Assembly: GCA_020725335.1 (NCBI GenBank)
Contig: DYFF01000001.1
Span: 18,602 to 82,601, forward strand
Direction of reading: 5' to 3'
Source of the DNA: Thermodesulfovibrio sp.
GTDB taxonomy: Bacteria > Nitrospirota > Thermodesulfovibrionia > Thermodesulfovibrionales > Thermodesulfovibrionaceae
Length of the DNA: 64,000 nucleotides
The notes under the pieces were generated by a model, which was not told the DNA's origin, ran no database searches, and saw only the letters and a program-made list of their open reading frames with translations. Both the position numbers and the translations under genes were made by a program. Of the stretch, positions 22,848-31,836 are shown in pieces (the stretch's first letter is position 1; every line of letters begins with the position of its first letter).

Positions 22848-23653
22848 TGGATATTTTGAATAGAATAATAGAGAGAAAAAGGTTAAGAGTTGAAGAGAGC
22901 AAAAAAAGAAATTCCTTAGAGAGTCTCAAAAGACAAATTGAAGAGACAAAAGAAGGTATTTCTAATAGTAAGTTTTCAAAGGCAATCAATAGACTTCCAG
23001 AGGAATCTATAAAAATAATTGCAGAAATAAAAAAGGCTTCTCCAGTCAAAGGAATTTTAAAAGATTATAATGTAATAGAGATGTCAGATATATATTCCAT
23101 AAATGGAGTAGATGCTATTTCAGTTATTACAGAGGAAGATTTCTTTTTGGGAAGCCCTCAGTATTTAATTGATATAAAAAAAAGACATCCCAAAATTCCA
23201 GTATTAAGAAAGGATTTTATTTTTGATGAATACCAGATATACGAGACAAAAATTCTCGGGGCAGATGCTTTACTTCTAATTGCTGCTATACTCCCCTTAG
23301 AAATAGCTAAATATTTATATGAAATAGCAAGAAAATTAGGGTTAGAAGTTTTATTTGAAATTCATGATGAAGATGACCTTAAAAAAGCTTTAGCTTTGGA
23401 TGTTCCCATTATTGGAATAAACAATAGAAATCTTAAAACAATGCAAATAGATATTAATAATACCCTCATATTAAAAAGACTTATACCTCAGACTAAAATT
23501 ATTGTAAGTGAAAGTGGAATAAGTGAGCCTTTTCATGTAGAAAAGTTGCTTCAAGCTGGGGTAGACGCTATATTAGTAGGAACATCAATTGTACTATCAA
23601 AAAATCCTGCTGAGAAAATAAGAGAACTTAAGATAAGTCTGTCAAAAAAATAA
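22847..23653 (+). CDS. trpC: Indole-3-glycerol phosphate synthase
   Basis: The 268-residue TIM-barrel protein has the family motifs IIAEIKKASPVKGIL (catalytic Lys), VLRKDFIFDEYQI (catalytic Lys), IGINNRNLKTMQID and VSESGIS. It forms indole-3-glycerol phosphate from carboxyphenylamino-deoxyribulose phosphate in tryptophan synthesis. It starts at a GTG overlapping the flhX stop. No other trp gene is nearby, so it is a stray biosynthetic gene at the end of a serS-led operon. Confidence 0.95.
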   Translation: MDILNRIIERKRLRVEESKKRNSLESLKRQIEETKEGISNSKFSKAINRLPEESIKIIAEIKKASPVKGILKDYNVIEMSDIYSINGVDAISVITEEDFFLGSPQYLIDIKKRHPKIPVLRKDFIFDEYQIYETKILGADALLLIAAILPLEIAKYLYEIARKLGLEVLFEIHDEDDLKKALALDVPIIGINNRNLKTMQIDINNTLILKRLIPQTKIIVSESGISEPFHVEKLLQAGVDAILVGTSIVLSKNPAEKIRELKISLSKK

Positions 23654-23726
23654 GAAATAGTCAAAAAATTGTCGCCTAAAAATTAAATCTAATAAAAAAA
23701 TTCAGTAAACTACTGTAATTGGTCTT

Positions 23727-23742
23727 TGGCATGATATGTGCT
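23727..23742 (+). promoter_or_regulatory. Sigma-54-like promoter of the fliL-fliA operon
   Basis: TGGCATGATATGTGCT has GG at 23728-23729 and GC at 23740-23741 with ten bases between, matching the -24/-12 spacing. It lies about 45 bases before fliL, in an intergenic gap following trpC. Flagellar rod, hook and export operons are often sigma-54 dependent. Confidence 0.72.
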
Positions 23743-23785
23743 TTAAGTATTAAATTTTAGAAAACTCTTTTATAAGGAGGATAAA

Positions 23786-24283
23786 ATGGCAAAAGAAAAC
23801 GTTGAAAAGGAGACCACAGAGGTTCCTGAAGAGGCACCTAAAAAGAAAAAGGGTAAGTTGTTAGTTATCATAATAGCGGCTATTGTTTTATTAGCTGGAG
23901 GTGCGGGAGCTTACTTTTTCCTTTTTGGTAAAAAACAGGAAGGTGGAAAAGGTGAGTCCTCTAAGCAAGTTCAGGAGGCTTCAGGAGTTAATTTTTCTTT
24001 TGAACCTTTTGTTGTAAATTTGATGGATTCCGGAGGGACAAAATATTTAAAGGTATCTATCCAAATTGAATTAGCTGATTCAAAACTTATGGAAAAGGCA
24101 AAAAGCAGAACACCTCAACTAAGAGATGCCATAATAACTTTGATCACTAACAAAACATCAGAAGAATTAATAACAGCAGAGGGAAAGATAATGTTAAAAG
24201 ATGAGATTAAACAGAGAGCCAATCAGATTCTCGGTGAAGGGACAGTTTTAAATGTATATTTAACAGATTTTGTAATGCAATAA
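23786..24283 (+). CDS. fliL: Flagellar basal body-associated protein FliL
   Basis: The 165-residue protein has a charged, lysine-rich N-terminus, one membrane helix (about 27-48, LLVIIIAAIVLLAGGAGAYF) and a periplasmic domain from about 70, with FEPFVVNLMDSGGTKYLKVS typical of FliL. FliL rings associate with the stator and affect torque. It opens the export/switch operon with the ribosome site AAGGAGG. Confidence 0.93.
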   Translation: MAKENVEKETTEVPEEAPKKKKGKLLVIIIAAIVLLAGGAGAYFFLFGKKQEGGKGESSKQVQEASGVNFSFEPFVVNLMDSGGTKYLKVSIQIELADSKLMEKAKSRTPQLRDAIITLITNKTSEELITAEGKIMLKDEIKQRANQILGEGTVLNVYLTDFVMQ

Positions 24284-24287
24284 AGCC

Positions 24288-25253
24288 ATGACAGACGATA
24301 TTCTATCTCAAAACGAAATAGATGCTTTATTAAGAGGAATTGAAGGGGGTGAAGTAGAGACTGAGACTGCGGAAGCTCCTTCAGGGATTAGACCCTATGA
24401 TTTTACCTCTCAGGAAAAGATTGTTCGTGGCAAGATGCCTTCCCTTGACATTATTAATGAGAGACTTGCGAGAAGCTTCCGAGTAAGCCTTGCTTCTGAT
24501 ATAAGAAAAATAGTAGACATAGTAAATGTAAACGTGAGTATAACTAAATTTTATGATTTTCTTCGGTCAGTACCTTTTCCTTCAAGTCTTAATATAATAA
24601 AGCTTGACCCACTAAGAGGCTTTAGCCTTGTAGTTTTTGATGCATCGATGATTTTCAGCCTTATAGAGTTTTATTTTGGAGGCTCAGGAAAGGGGCATTA
24701 TAAACCTGAAGGAAGAGAGTTTACCCCAATTGAACAAAGGATAATCAATAAAGTATTAATGATGTTTCTTGAGAGTATGGAAGAGGCTTGGAAACCTATC
24801 TTTCCTATAAAAGCTCAGTATGTCAGAACAGAAATGAATCCTCAATTTGTAACTATTGTAACGCCTGTTGATGTAGTAATAGAAATAGAATTTACTCTCG
24901 AGATCGAGACAAGAGAATGTAAAATTATGATTTGCATTCCCTATGCAAGTGTAGAGCCCATAAAAGAAAAACTATACAGTGCCTTTATGGTAGACAGAGA
25001 TGAAATGGATATGAAATGGTTTGGAAGGATAAAGGAACAGATTAAAAGAACCACCGTTGAGATTGAAGCTATACTTGGAAAAACAAGTATAGATTTTAAG
25101 ACATTAATTGATCTAAAAAAAGGTGACATTATTGGACTTCAAAGAAGAACCGATGAAGATATTGATTTGATGGTTGAGGGAATTCCTAAGTTCAGAGGAA
25201 AGTTAGGGACATTTAAAGGTAATTATGCGGTAAAAATAACAAGGGAGGCATAA
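24288..25253 (+). CDS. fliM: Flagellar motor switch protein FliM
   Basis: The 321-residue protein begins with the CheY-P binding motif ILSQNEIDALLRGI (residues 5-18). A CheC-like middle domain and a C-terminal SpoA domain (about 245-320) follow. It is the C-ring protein that binds phosphorylated CheY and switches rotation. The gene starts 4 bases after fliL and ends 1 base before fliN. Confidence 0.96.
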   Translation: MTDDILSQNEIDALLRGIEGGEVETETAEAPSGIRPYDFTSQEKIVRGKMPSLDIINERLARSFRVSLASDIRKIVDIVNVNVSITKFYDFLRSVPFPSSLNIIKLDPLRGFSLVVFDASMIFSLIEFYFGGSGKGHYKPEGREFTPIEQRIINKVLMMFLESMEEAWKPIFPIKAQYVRTEMNPQFVTIVTPVDVVIEIEFTLEIETRECKIMICIPYASVEPIKEKLYSAFMVDRDEMDMKWFGRIKEQIKRTTVEIEAILGKTSIDFKTLIDLKKGDIIGLQRRTDEDIDLMVEGIPKFRGKLGTFKGNYAVKITREA

Positions 25254-25254
25254 A

Positions 25255-25677
25255 ATGGAAGAAAAGGAGATTCAGGAACAGCAAAATATTGAGGAAATAA
25301 TTGAAGAAGAGCTTGATATGGCAAAGGCTCTTGAAATGGAAAGAGCGATGAAGGCACAACAGGAAGCTCAATCTCCCCATATAGACGAATTTAAGGTGAC
25401 AGAGGAAAAACCAAAGGTTAGAGATATTGATTTCATACTCGATATTCCTCTTGAACTAACAGTTATGATAGGTAGAACAAGAATTTTAGTTCAAGAACTT
25501 CTTCAGCTAACCCAGGGGTCTGTGGTTGCTTTAGATAAATTAGCAGGTGAGCCAATGGACGTTTATGTTAATGGAAAGCTTATAGGAAGAGGAGAAGTTG
25601 TCGTAGTAAATGAAAAATTTGGAATAAGAATAACTGACATAATAAGCCCACAGGAAAGAGTAAAACAGCTGGCATAG
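25255..25677 (+). CDS. fliN: Flagellar motor switch protein FliN
   Basis: The 140-residue protein has an acidic helical N-terminal 55 residues and a C-terminal SpoA domain with DIPLELTVMIGRTRILVQEL and LAGEPMDVYVNGKLIGRGEV, both classic FliN strings. It forms the base of the C-ring with FliM and docks the export ATPase complex. Confidence 0.95.
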   Translation: MEEKEIQEQQNIEEIIEEELDMAKALEMERAMKAQQEAQSPHIDEFKVTEEKPKVRDIDFILDIPLELTVMIGRTRILVQELLQLTQGSVVALDKLAGEPMDVYVNGKLIGRGEVVVVNEKFGIRITDIISPQERVKQLA

Positions 25678-25685
25678 GTGAGAAA

Positions 25686-26693
25686 ATGGAATATTTAAAA
25701 GTTATACTTTCTCTTCTATTTATCATAGCTGCATTATACTTTATCCTAAGGATAATGAAAAATAAAATTAATCCTGGAAAGGGATTAATTCAGATAATTT
25801 ATTACCAACCTATTGGTTATAAAAAGGGAATTGGTGTAGTAAAAGCTTTCGATGAATATCTGCTTCTTGGCTTATCGGAAAATGGCATTAATCTCATAAC
25901 AAAACTGGATGCTTCAAAGATAGAAGCTATCTTTGATGAACAAAGAGTGGAAGGAAAATTGAATTGGAAGAGAATATTTAAATTTGGTTTGTTTTTTATC
26001 TTTACTTTTTTACCTACTCTTTCCTATGCAGCACCGCAAGCAGGTGCAGGAGGGGGGCTTTTTGGTTTTACATCAGCCATTGACCTTCTTGCATTTATAA
26101 CCCTTCTTAGCTTCTTACCTGCTATTTTAATTATGATGAGCTCTTTTACGAGAATTGTAATTGTTCTTTCTTTATTAAGACAGGCACTTGGAACGCCTGC
26201 TGTTCCCCCAAATCAGGTAATCATAGGAATTGCTTTATTTCTAACTCTTTTCATAATGTCTCCAACTGTTGATAGAGTTTATAATGAAGCCTATGTGCCG
26301 CTTTCTAAGAAAGAGATAAAAATGGAAGAAGCAATTAACAGAGCTTCAGTTCCTTTTAAGGAATTTATGCTTAAACAGACAAGAGAAAAGGACCTTGCTC
26401 TTTTTCTAAAACTTTCAAAAACAGAGATAAAACCAGCTACTCCTATGGACTTACCAATGAAAATAGTGGTGCCTGCCTTTGCCCTTGGAGAGCTTAAGAG
26501 AGCTTTTGAAATAGGATTTCTGATTTTTCTCCCCTTTCTGGTTATTGACATAGTCGTAGCAAGCATATTGCTCTCAATGGGAATGTTTATGGTGCCACCA
26601 GTTATGATTTCAATGCCCTTTAAACTTTTGCTTTTTGTTCTGGTAGATGGATGGCAGTTAATAATTGGCTCTTTAGCAGGAGGTTTTAAATGA
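25686..26693 (+). CDS. fliP: FliO-FliP fusion, flagellar export gate protein
   Basis: One 335-residue frame holds a FliO-like part (a membrane helix at 3-24 and a small basic/beta domain to about 90), then a FliP with its own signal-like segment (about 97-116, FKFGLFFIFTFLPTLSYAAP). FliP proper follows with SSFTRIVIVLSLLRQALG and MFMVPPVMISMPFKLLLFVL. FliP forms the export gate with FliQ and FliR. An internal TTG at 25959, preceded by GGAAGG, could start FliP separately and would place this signal segment at the N-terminus. Whether one or two products are made is open. Confidence 0.9.
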   Translation: MEYLKVILSLLFIIAALYFILRIMKNKINPGKGLIQIIYYQPIGYKKGIGVVKAFDEYLLLGLSENGINLITKLDASKIEAIFDEQRVEGKLNWKRIFKFGLFFIFTFLPTLSYAAPQAGAGGGLFGFTSAIDLLAFITLLSFLPAILIMMSSFTRIVIVLSLLRQALGTPAVPPNQVIIGIALFLTLFIMSPTVDRVYNEAYVPLSKKEIKMEEAINRASVPFKEFMLKQTREKDLALFLKLSKTEIKPATPMDLPMKIVVPAFALGELKRAFEIGFLIFLPFLVIDIVVASILLSMGMFMVPPVMISMPFKLLLFVLVDGWQLIIGSLAGGFK

Positions 26694-26959
26694 CTGTAGA
26701 ATTATTAAATTACGTATCAAAACAAACTTTTGAAACAATTTTACTTGTTGGCGGACCTGTTTTATTTGTAAGCCTTCTTGTAGGACTTCTTATAGGTCTT
26801 TTTCAAGCAATAACCCAACTTCAGGAGATGACAATAAGCTTTGTGCCAAAGGTTATTGCTGTATTTCTAACTTTGCTTCTTACAATTCCTTGGATGGTCA
26901 ATATAATGACTAAATTTACAAGAGGAATTTTTGAAAATCTTCCTATGTATGTAAAATGA
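26690..26959 (+). CDS. fliQ: Flagellar export gate protein FliQ
   Basis: The 89-residue protein has two membrane helices and the family string LLIGLFQAITQLQEMTISFV (about residues 35-54). It overlaps both neighbours (fliP by 4 bases, fliR by 4 bases), so translation is coupled. It is part of the FliPQR gate. Confidence 0.96.
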   Translation: MTVELLNYVSKQTFETILLVGGPVLFVSLLVGLLIGLFQAITQLQEMTISFVPKVIAVFLTLLLTIPWMVNIMTKFTRGIFENLPMYVK

Positions 26960-27687
26960 ACTACCTGGAGCTTCTTACAAATAATTTTTACCAATTTATA
27001 CCTGTATTTATAAGGGTTTCTATAATTCTTTTTTTTCTTCCTTATATTGGTAGTAAAACTGTACCGATAATTTTTAGATTTTTTTTTGCTTTATCCCTAT
27101 CTTTTGCTGTAATGCCTTTTTTATCGGGGAAGGAGCAAAATTTTCTCCTTTCTCTTTTTAATGCTATAGTCTTTGGTCTGACAATAGGCCTTATGATAAG
27201 AATTATAATTGCTGCAGTTGAAATAGCCTCTCACTGGATGAGTTTACAGGTAGGCTTTGCAGTTGCCAATGTCTTTAATCCTCAATTTGGTGAGCTGATG
27301 GGGCCATTAACAGTTTTTTATGAAATGTTTACTATAGCTCTCTTTTTTTCCCTTGATTTACATCTAAGTCTTGTGGAATTAATGATAAGAAGCTTTGATT
27401 TCCCAACTAAATTTTCCTTTGCAGGAAATATTATGGAATTTTCCTATCTTATGTTTCCCCTTGCCTTAAAACTTGCTGCTCCCGTGCTTCTTGTACAGGT
27501 ACTTATGAATGTGGGATTAGGATTTCTTTCAAGGATAATGCCTCAGGCAAATGTTTTTTTTGTTGGATTTCCTCTTTTACTTGCTACAGGAATTGCAGTT
27601 ATGTGGCTTAGTATACCTATTTTTACTATGGTGCTTTCAAAGGCTTTTATAAATCTTAAAGATTCCTTAATAGGACTATTGAGGTAA
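26956..27687 (+). CDS. fliR: Flagellar export gate protein FliR
   Basis: The 243-residue membrane protein has about six helices and the family features VGFAVANVFNPQFGELMGPL and MNVGLGFLSRIMPQANVFFV. FliR completes the gate with FliP and FliQ. The gene lies between fliQ and flhB in the standard order. Confidence 0.95.
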   Translation: MNYLELLTNNFYQFIPVFIRVSIILFFLPYIGSKTVPIIFRFFFALSLSFAVMPFLSGKEQNFLLSLFNAIVFGLTIGLMIRIIIAAVEIASHWMSLQVGFAVANVFNPQFGELMGPLTVFYEMFTIALFFSLDLHLSLVELMIRSFDFPTKFSFAGNIMEFSYLMFPLALKLAAPVLLVQVLMNVGLGFLSRIMPQANVFFVGFPLLLATGIAVMWLSIPIFTMVLSKAFINLKDSLIGLLR

Positions 27688-27690
27688 AAA

Positions 27691-28752
27691 ATGCCGGAGC
27701 AACTACAGGAAAGAACAGAACAGGCTACTCCGCGAAGGCGGGAAAAGGCGCGTCAGAAAGGTGAGGTTCCCCGAAGTAGAGAGTTAACGGGAATTGTGGG
27801 AACATGGATGGTTTTTCTTTATTTTGTTTTTTCAGGAGCTTTTTTGCTTTCCCTGATGAATCATATGAAAGAGGCATTTATAAGGATAAAATCTCCTGAA
27901 TTCGCGGGAAGTGCTATTATTGCTTTTGCTAAAGAAGAAATAAAATGGTTTATGTTTAATTTTATGCCAATTGGAGGAGTCCTACTTTTCGCTGTCTTGC
28001 TTGTTCACTTTATTCAAACAGGCTTTCTTTTTACTGGAGCTCCCTTAGTGCCGGATCTTTCAAAGATAAGTCCTTTAAAAGGGATTAAGAGACTTTTTTC
28101 TCTTAATGCAATTTTTGAGACAGTAAAAGGTATTCTTAAATTAACAGCTCTTGGAATTATCATTTATTTAATTTTGAAAAAGGATGTCAATATTCTGCCG
28201 CTTTTGATAGACATGGATGTAAGAGCAATTGCTGCAGTTACCTTTGATAAAGTTTATGAGCTTGTTTTAGCTTGTTTGATAATGCTTACAGTTTTTGCAG
28301 GTATGGATTTTGCATATCAAAGATGGCAGTATGAAAAGAATTTGAGAATGACAAAGCAAGAAGTTAAAGAAGAGTTTAAGGAGACAGAAGGTTCACCAAT
28401 GGTAAGAGCAAGACTAAGAAGTTTACAAAGAGAAATGGCAAGAAAAAGAATGATGCAGGAAGTTCCGAAAGCAGATGTGGTCATAACCAACCCATTACAT
28501 TTGGCAGTTTGTATAAAATACGATTCAAAAAATATGAATGCACCTCAAATTGTTGCAAAGGGAGCCAATCTTCTTGCTGAAAGAATAAAAGAATTAGCAA
28601 GAGCTGCAGGAGTTCCAATTTATGAAAATAAACCTCTTGCAAGAACTCTATACAGAATTCCTGTAGGAGGAGAGATTCCTCAGGCACTTTATAAAGCTGT
28701 TGCTGAAATTTTAGCGCAAGTATACAAAATTAAGGGAAGGAAGATTGCGTGA
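27691..28752 (+). CDS. flhB: Flagellar export switch protein FlhB, with NPLH at the cleavage site
   Basis: The 353-residue protein has the N-terminal signature ERTEQATPRRREKARQKGEV, four membrane helices (about 35-57, 92-112, 142-162, 185-207) and a cytoplasmic C-terminal domain. The autocleavage motif, normally NPTH, reads NPLH at residues 267-270 (VITNPLHLAVCIKYD). Asn and Pro, which carry out cleavage, are kept. FlhB switches the export apparatus from hook to filament substrates. It overlaps flhA by 4 bases. Confidence 0.95.
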   Translation: MPEQLQERTEQATPRRREKARQKGEVPRSRELTGIVGTWMVFLYFVFSGAFLLSLMNHMKEAFIRIKSPEFAGSAIIAFAKEEIKWFMFNFMPIGGVLLFAVLLVHFIQTGFLFTGAPLVPDLSKISPLKGIKRLFSLNAIFETVKGILKLTALGIIIYLILKKDVNILPLLIDMDVRAIAAVTFDKVYELVLACLIMLTVFAGMDFAYQRWQYEKNLRMTKQEVKEEFKETEGSPMVRARLRSLQREMARKRMMQEVPKADVVITNPLHLAVCIKYDSKNMNAPQIVAKGANLLAERIKELARAAGVPIYENKPLARTLYRIPVGGEIPQALYKAVAEILAQVYKIKGRKIA

Positions 28753-30797
28753 ATATCTTATCTTATATAAGAAGTGATGTGCTTGTGGCAGTAGGAATTA
28801 TACTTATACTCATATTCATGATTGTTCCTATTCCGCCATTCATGCTTGATTTATCTCTAACGATGAGCATAACTCTTTCAATACTGATAATACTTGTCTC
28901 TTCCTATGTAAGAAAACCTCTTGATTTTTCGGTTTTTCCATCAGTTCTCCTTATAGCAACGCTTATGAGACTATCTTTGAATATTGCCTCGACAAGGTTG
29001 ATTCTAACAAGAGGAGAGGAGGGAACAGAGGCAGCTGGAAAGGTTATTAAAGCCTTTGGAGAGTTCGTAGTAAGCGGAAACTTTGTGGTTGGACTTATTG
29101 TATTTTTAATACTTGTAATTATCAATTTCATAGTAATTACTAAAGGTGCAGGAAGAATTGCAGAAGTATCAGCTCGTTTTACCTTGGATGCTATGCCTGG
29201 AAAACAGATGAGCATAGATGCAGATTTGAATGCAGGACTTATTGATGAAAAGGAAGCAAGACGCAGAAGAGAAGAAATTAGTAAAGAAGCGGACTTCTAT
29301 GGAGCCATGGATGGTGCAAGCAAATTCATAAGAGGAGACGCTATTGCTGCAATAATAATCATGCTTATAAACATTATTGGAGGCATACTTATTGGAGTGC
29401 TGCAGAAGGGAATGCCTATAGGAGATGCTGTACAGACTTATGTGATATTGACAATCGGTGATGGACTTGCAGCTCAGATTCCTGCCCTTATTACCTCCAC
29501 AGCAGCAGGTATTGTTGTAAGCAGGGCAGCAACGGAGTCAAATCTCGGACAGGATATCCTTCAGCAACTTTTTAAAAATCCTAAGACCCTTGCTACAGCT
29601 TCGGGAGTATTGCTTTTGCTTGGGCTAATTCCTGGATTGCCTCATTTACCCTTTATTTTGATAGCCATTGTCTCTGGAGCAGTAGCTTATTTGATGTTAG
29701 CTAAGGAGAAAAAGCAAAAAGAAATTGCACCACCTCCTCCACCTGAAGAAAAACCTCTTTCATTACAAGAACAGCTTGAAAGTCTGCTTAAAGTAGACCC
29801 TATATCTCTTGAGATAGGCTATAATCTTATTCCTCTTGTGGAGGGCGAAAGCTCTCTTGTAGAGAGAATTCGTTCTCTTAGAAAGCAGATTGCTATGGAA
29901 ATGGGTTACATTGTTCCCTCTATTCACATAAAGGATAATCTTATGCTGAAACCCACCCAGTACAGTATTCTTATAAAGGGAGTGGAAATAGCCACTTCAG
30001 AAATAATTCCTGGTAGATTTCTTGCTATTGGAGCAAAGGTTGGTCAGGATATAGATGGAATACCTACAAAAGACCCTGCTTTTGGAGTAGATGCTTTGTG
30101 GATTGAAGAAAAGGACTTATCCCGTGCTCAGATGCTTGGATTTACTGTTGTAGATGCTCCCTCTGTAATTGTTACCCATTTAAGAGAAATACTAAAAAAT
30201 TATGGATATGAACTTCTTGGTAAACAGGAAACCCAAAGACTTTTAGATAATCTTGCAAAAACCCATCCAAGAGTAATAGATGACTTGATTCCTAATTTAT
30301 TGAATCTCTCTCAGGTTCAGAAGGTTCTTCAGAATCTTCTAAGAGAGAGAGTACCTATAAAAGATTTACAGACTATACTTGAGACTCTTGCTGAGTATGC
30401 AAATGTAACTAAGGACCCCGATATTCTTACAGAATATGTTAGACAGGCACTGTCAAGACAGATAACAAAGAGTGTTCAAAATCCTGACAGTTCTATATCT
30501 GCTATATTACTTGAACCATCTTTAGAGAGGACACTTATAGAGGCATTACAAACAACACCACAAGGCATAAATTTTGCACCAGACCCATTAATGATGGAAA
30601 AAATTATAGAGAAAATAAAATTAACCTCTGATGAAGCTACCATAAAAGGTTATCAGCCAGTCTTGATATGTTCACAGGCAATAAGAAGATTTTTAAAGAG
30701 AACAGTTGAAAGGGCTATACCTTCTCTTCCTGTTCTTTCACCTCAGGAATTAGCATCTGGAGTAAAAATTTATATGCTTGCGACGGTAAAAATATGA
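28749..30797 (+). CDS. flhA: Flagellar export protein FlhA
   Basis: The 682-residue protein has an N-terminal membrane half (about eight helices) and a cytoplasmic half from about residue 330. The FHIPEP signature is clear at DAMPGKQMSIDADLNAGLID. The C-terminal part forms the chaperone-substrate docking ring. A GTG start overlaps the flhB stop. Confidence 0.96.
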   Translation: MNILSYIRSDVLVAVGIILILIFMIVPIPPFMLDLSLTMSITLSILIILVSSYVRKPLDFSVFPSVLLIATLMRLSLNIASTRLILTRGEEGTEAAGKVIKAFGEFVVSGNFVVGLIVFLILVIINFIVITKGAGRIAEVSARFTLDAMPGKQMSIDADLNAGLIDEKEARRRREEISKEADFYGAMDGASKFIRGDAIAAIIIMLINIIGGILIGVLQKGMPIGDAVQTYVILTIGDGLAAQIPALITSTAAGIVVSRAATESNLGQDILQQLFKNPKTLATASGVLLLLGLIPGLPHLPFILIAIVSGAVAYLMLAKEKKQKEIAPPPPPEEKPLSLQEQLESLLKVDPISLEIGYNLIPLVEGESSLVERIRSLRKQIAMEMGYIVPSIHIKDNLMLKPTQYSILIKGVEIATSEIIPGRFLAIGAKVGQDIDGIPTKDPAFGVDALWIEEKDLSRAQMLGFTVVDAPSVIVTHLREILKNYGYELLGKQETQRLLDNLAKTHPRVIDDLIPNLLNLSQVQKVLQNLLRERVPIKDLQTILETLAEYANVTKDPDILTEYVRQALSRQITKSVQNPDSSISAILLEPSLERTLIEALQTTPQGINFAPDPLMMEKIIEKIKLTSDEATIKGYQPVLICSQAIRRFLKRTVERAIPSLPVLSPQELASGVKIYMLATVKI

Positions 30798-30816
30798 TTT
30801 TTTGGGGAGGTAGAGG

Positions 30817-31836
30817 ATGAAAATAAAAAAGTTTCAGGGTAAAACTTTTAAAGAAGTGTTAGAACTTGTAAAAAATGACCTCGGACCTGATGCAGTTATT
30901 ATATCAAGCACTACGAAAAAAGACCCTTTATCAAATCTCTCCTGTATAGAGCTGACAGCTGCATTAGATGACAGTAAAGAAACAAGTTTTAATAATATTT
31001 CGTTTGAAAATTTTGATAAGCCTCTACAAAAGGAAATAGAGAAAATAAAAATAGAACTTGCTCTCTTAAGAGAGAGTGTAACAAAACTTTTCCCTACAGT
31101 AAATGATAATTCAAAGGTTAGCCTCTATAATTTTATGATAAAAAGCGGGATAGAACCTCACCTTGCACTATTACTTTTAGAAAAGGTTTCAGATATAAAT
31201 GGATTAAGAGAACTTTTAGATAGAGAAATAAGAATAATGGATGGAGAAGTTCAAAACAGTAAAGGCTTCATATTTTTTGGTTTACCTGGTGTAGGTAAAA
31301 CAACCTCTTTATTTAAATTGGGTAAACTTATTAAGAATAGAAATGAAAAATTAATGCTTCTTTCCCTCGACCAGAGAATAAGTTCTGTTGCCTACATAAA
31401 AGAAATGGCAATAAAATTAAAATGTGAGGCTAAAATAATAAAAGACACGAAAGACCTTTATAAAATTGTTCACAAAGAAATTGACAGAACTAAAATCTTG
31501 ATTGATACTCCTGGAGATGAAAAAATAACCTTTGCATCAGAATTAAAAAATTTACTTAAAGATATTCCTATAAGAAAATGTTTACTTATAGATGCCTCTA
31601 TGACAACTGGTTCGTCTATTAGAACGATTAAAAATGTTGATTCTAAGATGATTGACTGCATTGCCTTTTCAAAGATAGATATTGCGTATAATTATGGTAA
31701 TATCTATAATCTTCATATTTACTCTGGAAAGCCGATAAGTTTTTTAACCTCAGGTGGCTATGAAGATGAAAAAGCAACTATTTATCCTCCCCGTAATGTT
31801 TCAAATCTTATTATAGGAGGGCTCTGTGAAAACTAA
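30817..31836 (+). CDS. flhF: SRP-type GTPase FlhF
   Basis: The 339-residue protein has the FlhF N-terminus (MKIKKFQGKTFKEVLELVKN, with LGPDAVIISS), a helical N-domain and a G-domain with P-loop GLPGVGKTTSLFKLG (about residues 151-165). The G3 motif reads DTPGDE instead of the usual DTAGR, and the G4 region reads SKIDIAYNYG, so nucleotide binding may be divergent. FlhF sets flagellar position and number together with FlhG, encoded next. Confidence 0.9.
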   Translation: MKIKKFQGKTFKEVLELVKNDLGPDAVIISSTTKKDPLSNLSCIELTAALDDSKETSFNNISFENFDKPLQKEIEKIKIELALLRESVTKLFPTVNDNSKVSLYNFMIKSGIEPHLALLLLEKVSDINGLRELLDREIRIMDGEVQNSKGFIFFGLPGVGKTTSLFKLGKLIKNRNEKLMLLSLDQRISSVAYIKEMAIKLKCEAKIIKDTKDLYKIVHKEIDRTKILIDTPGDEKITFASELKNLLKDIPIRKCLLIDASMTTGSSIRTIKNVDSKMIDCIAFSKIDIAYNYGNIYNLHIYSGKPISFLTSGGYEDEKATIYPPRNVSNLIIGGLCEN

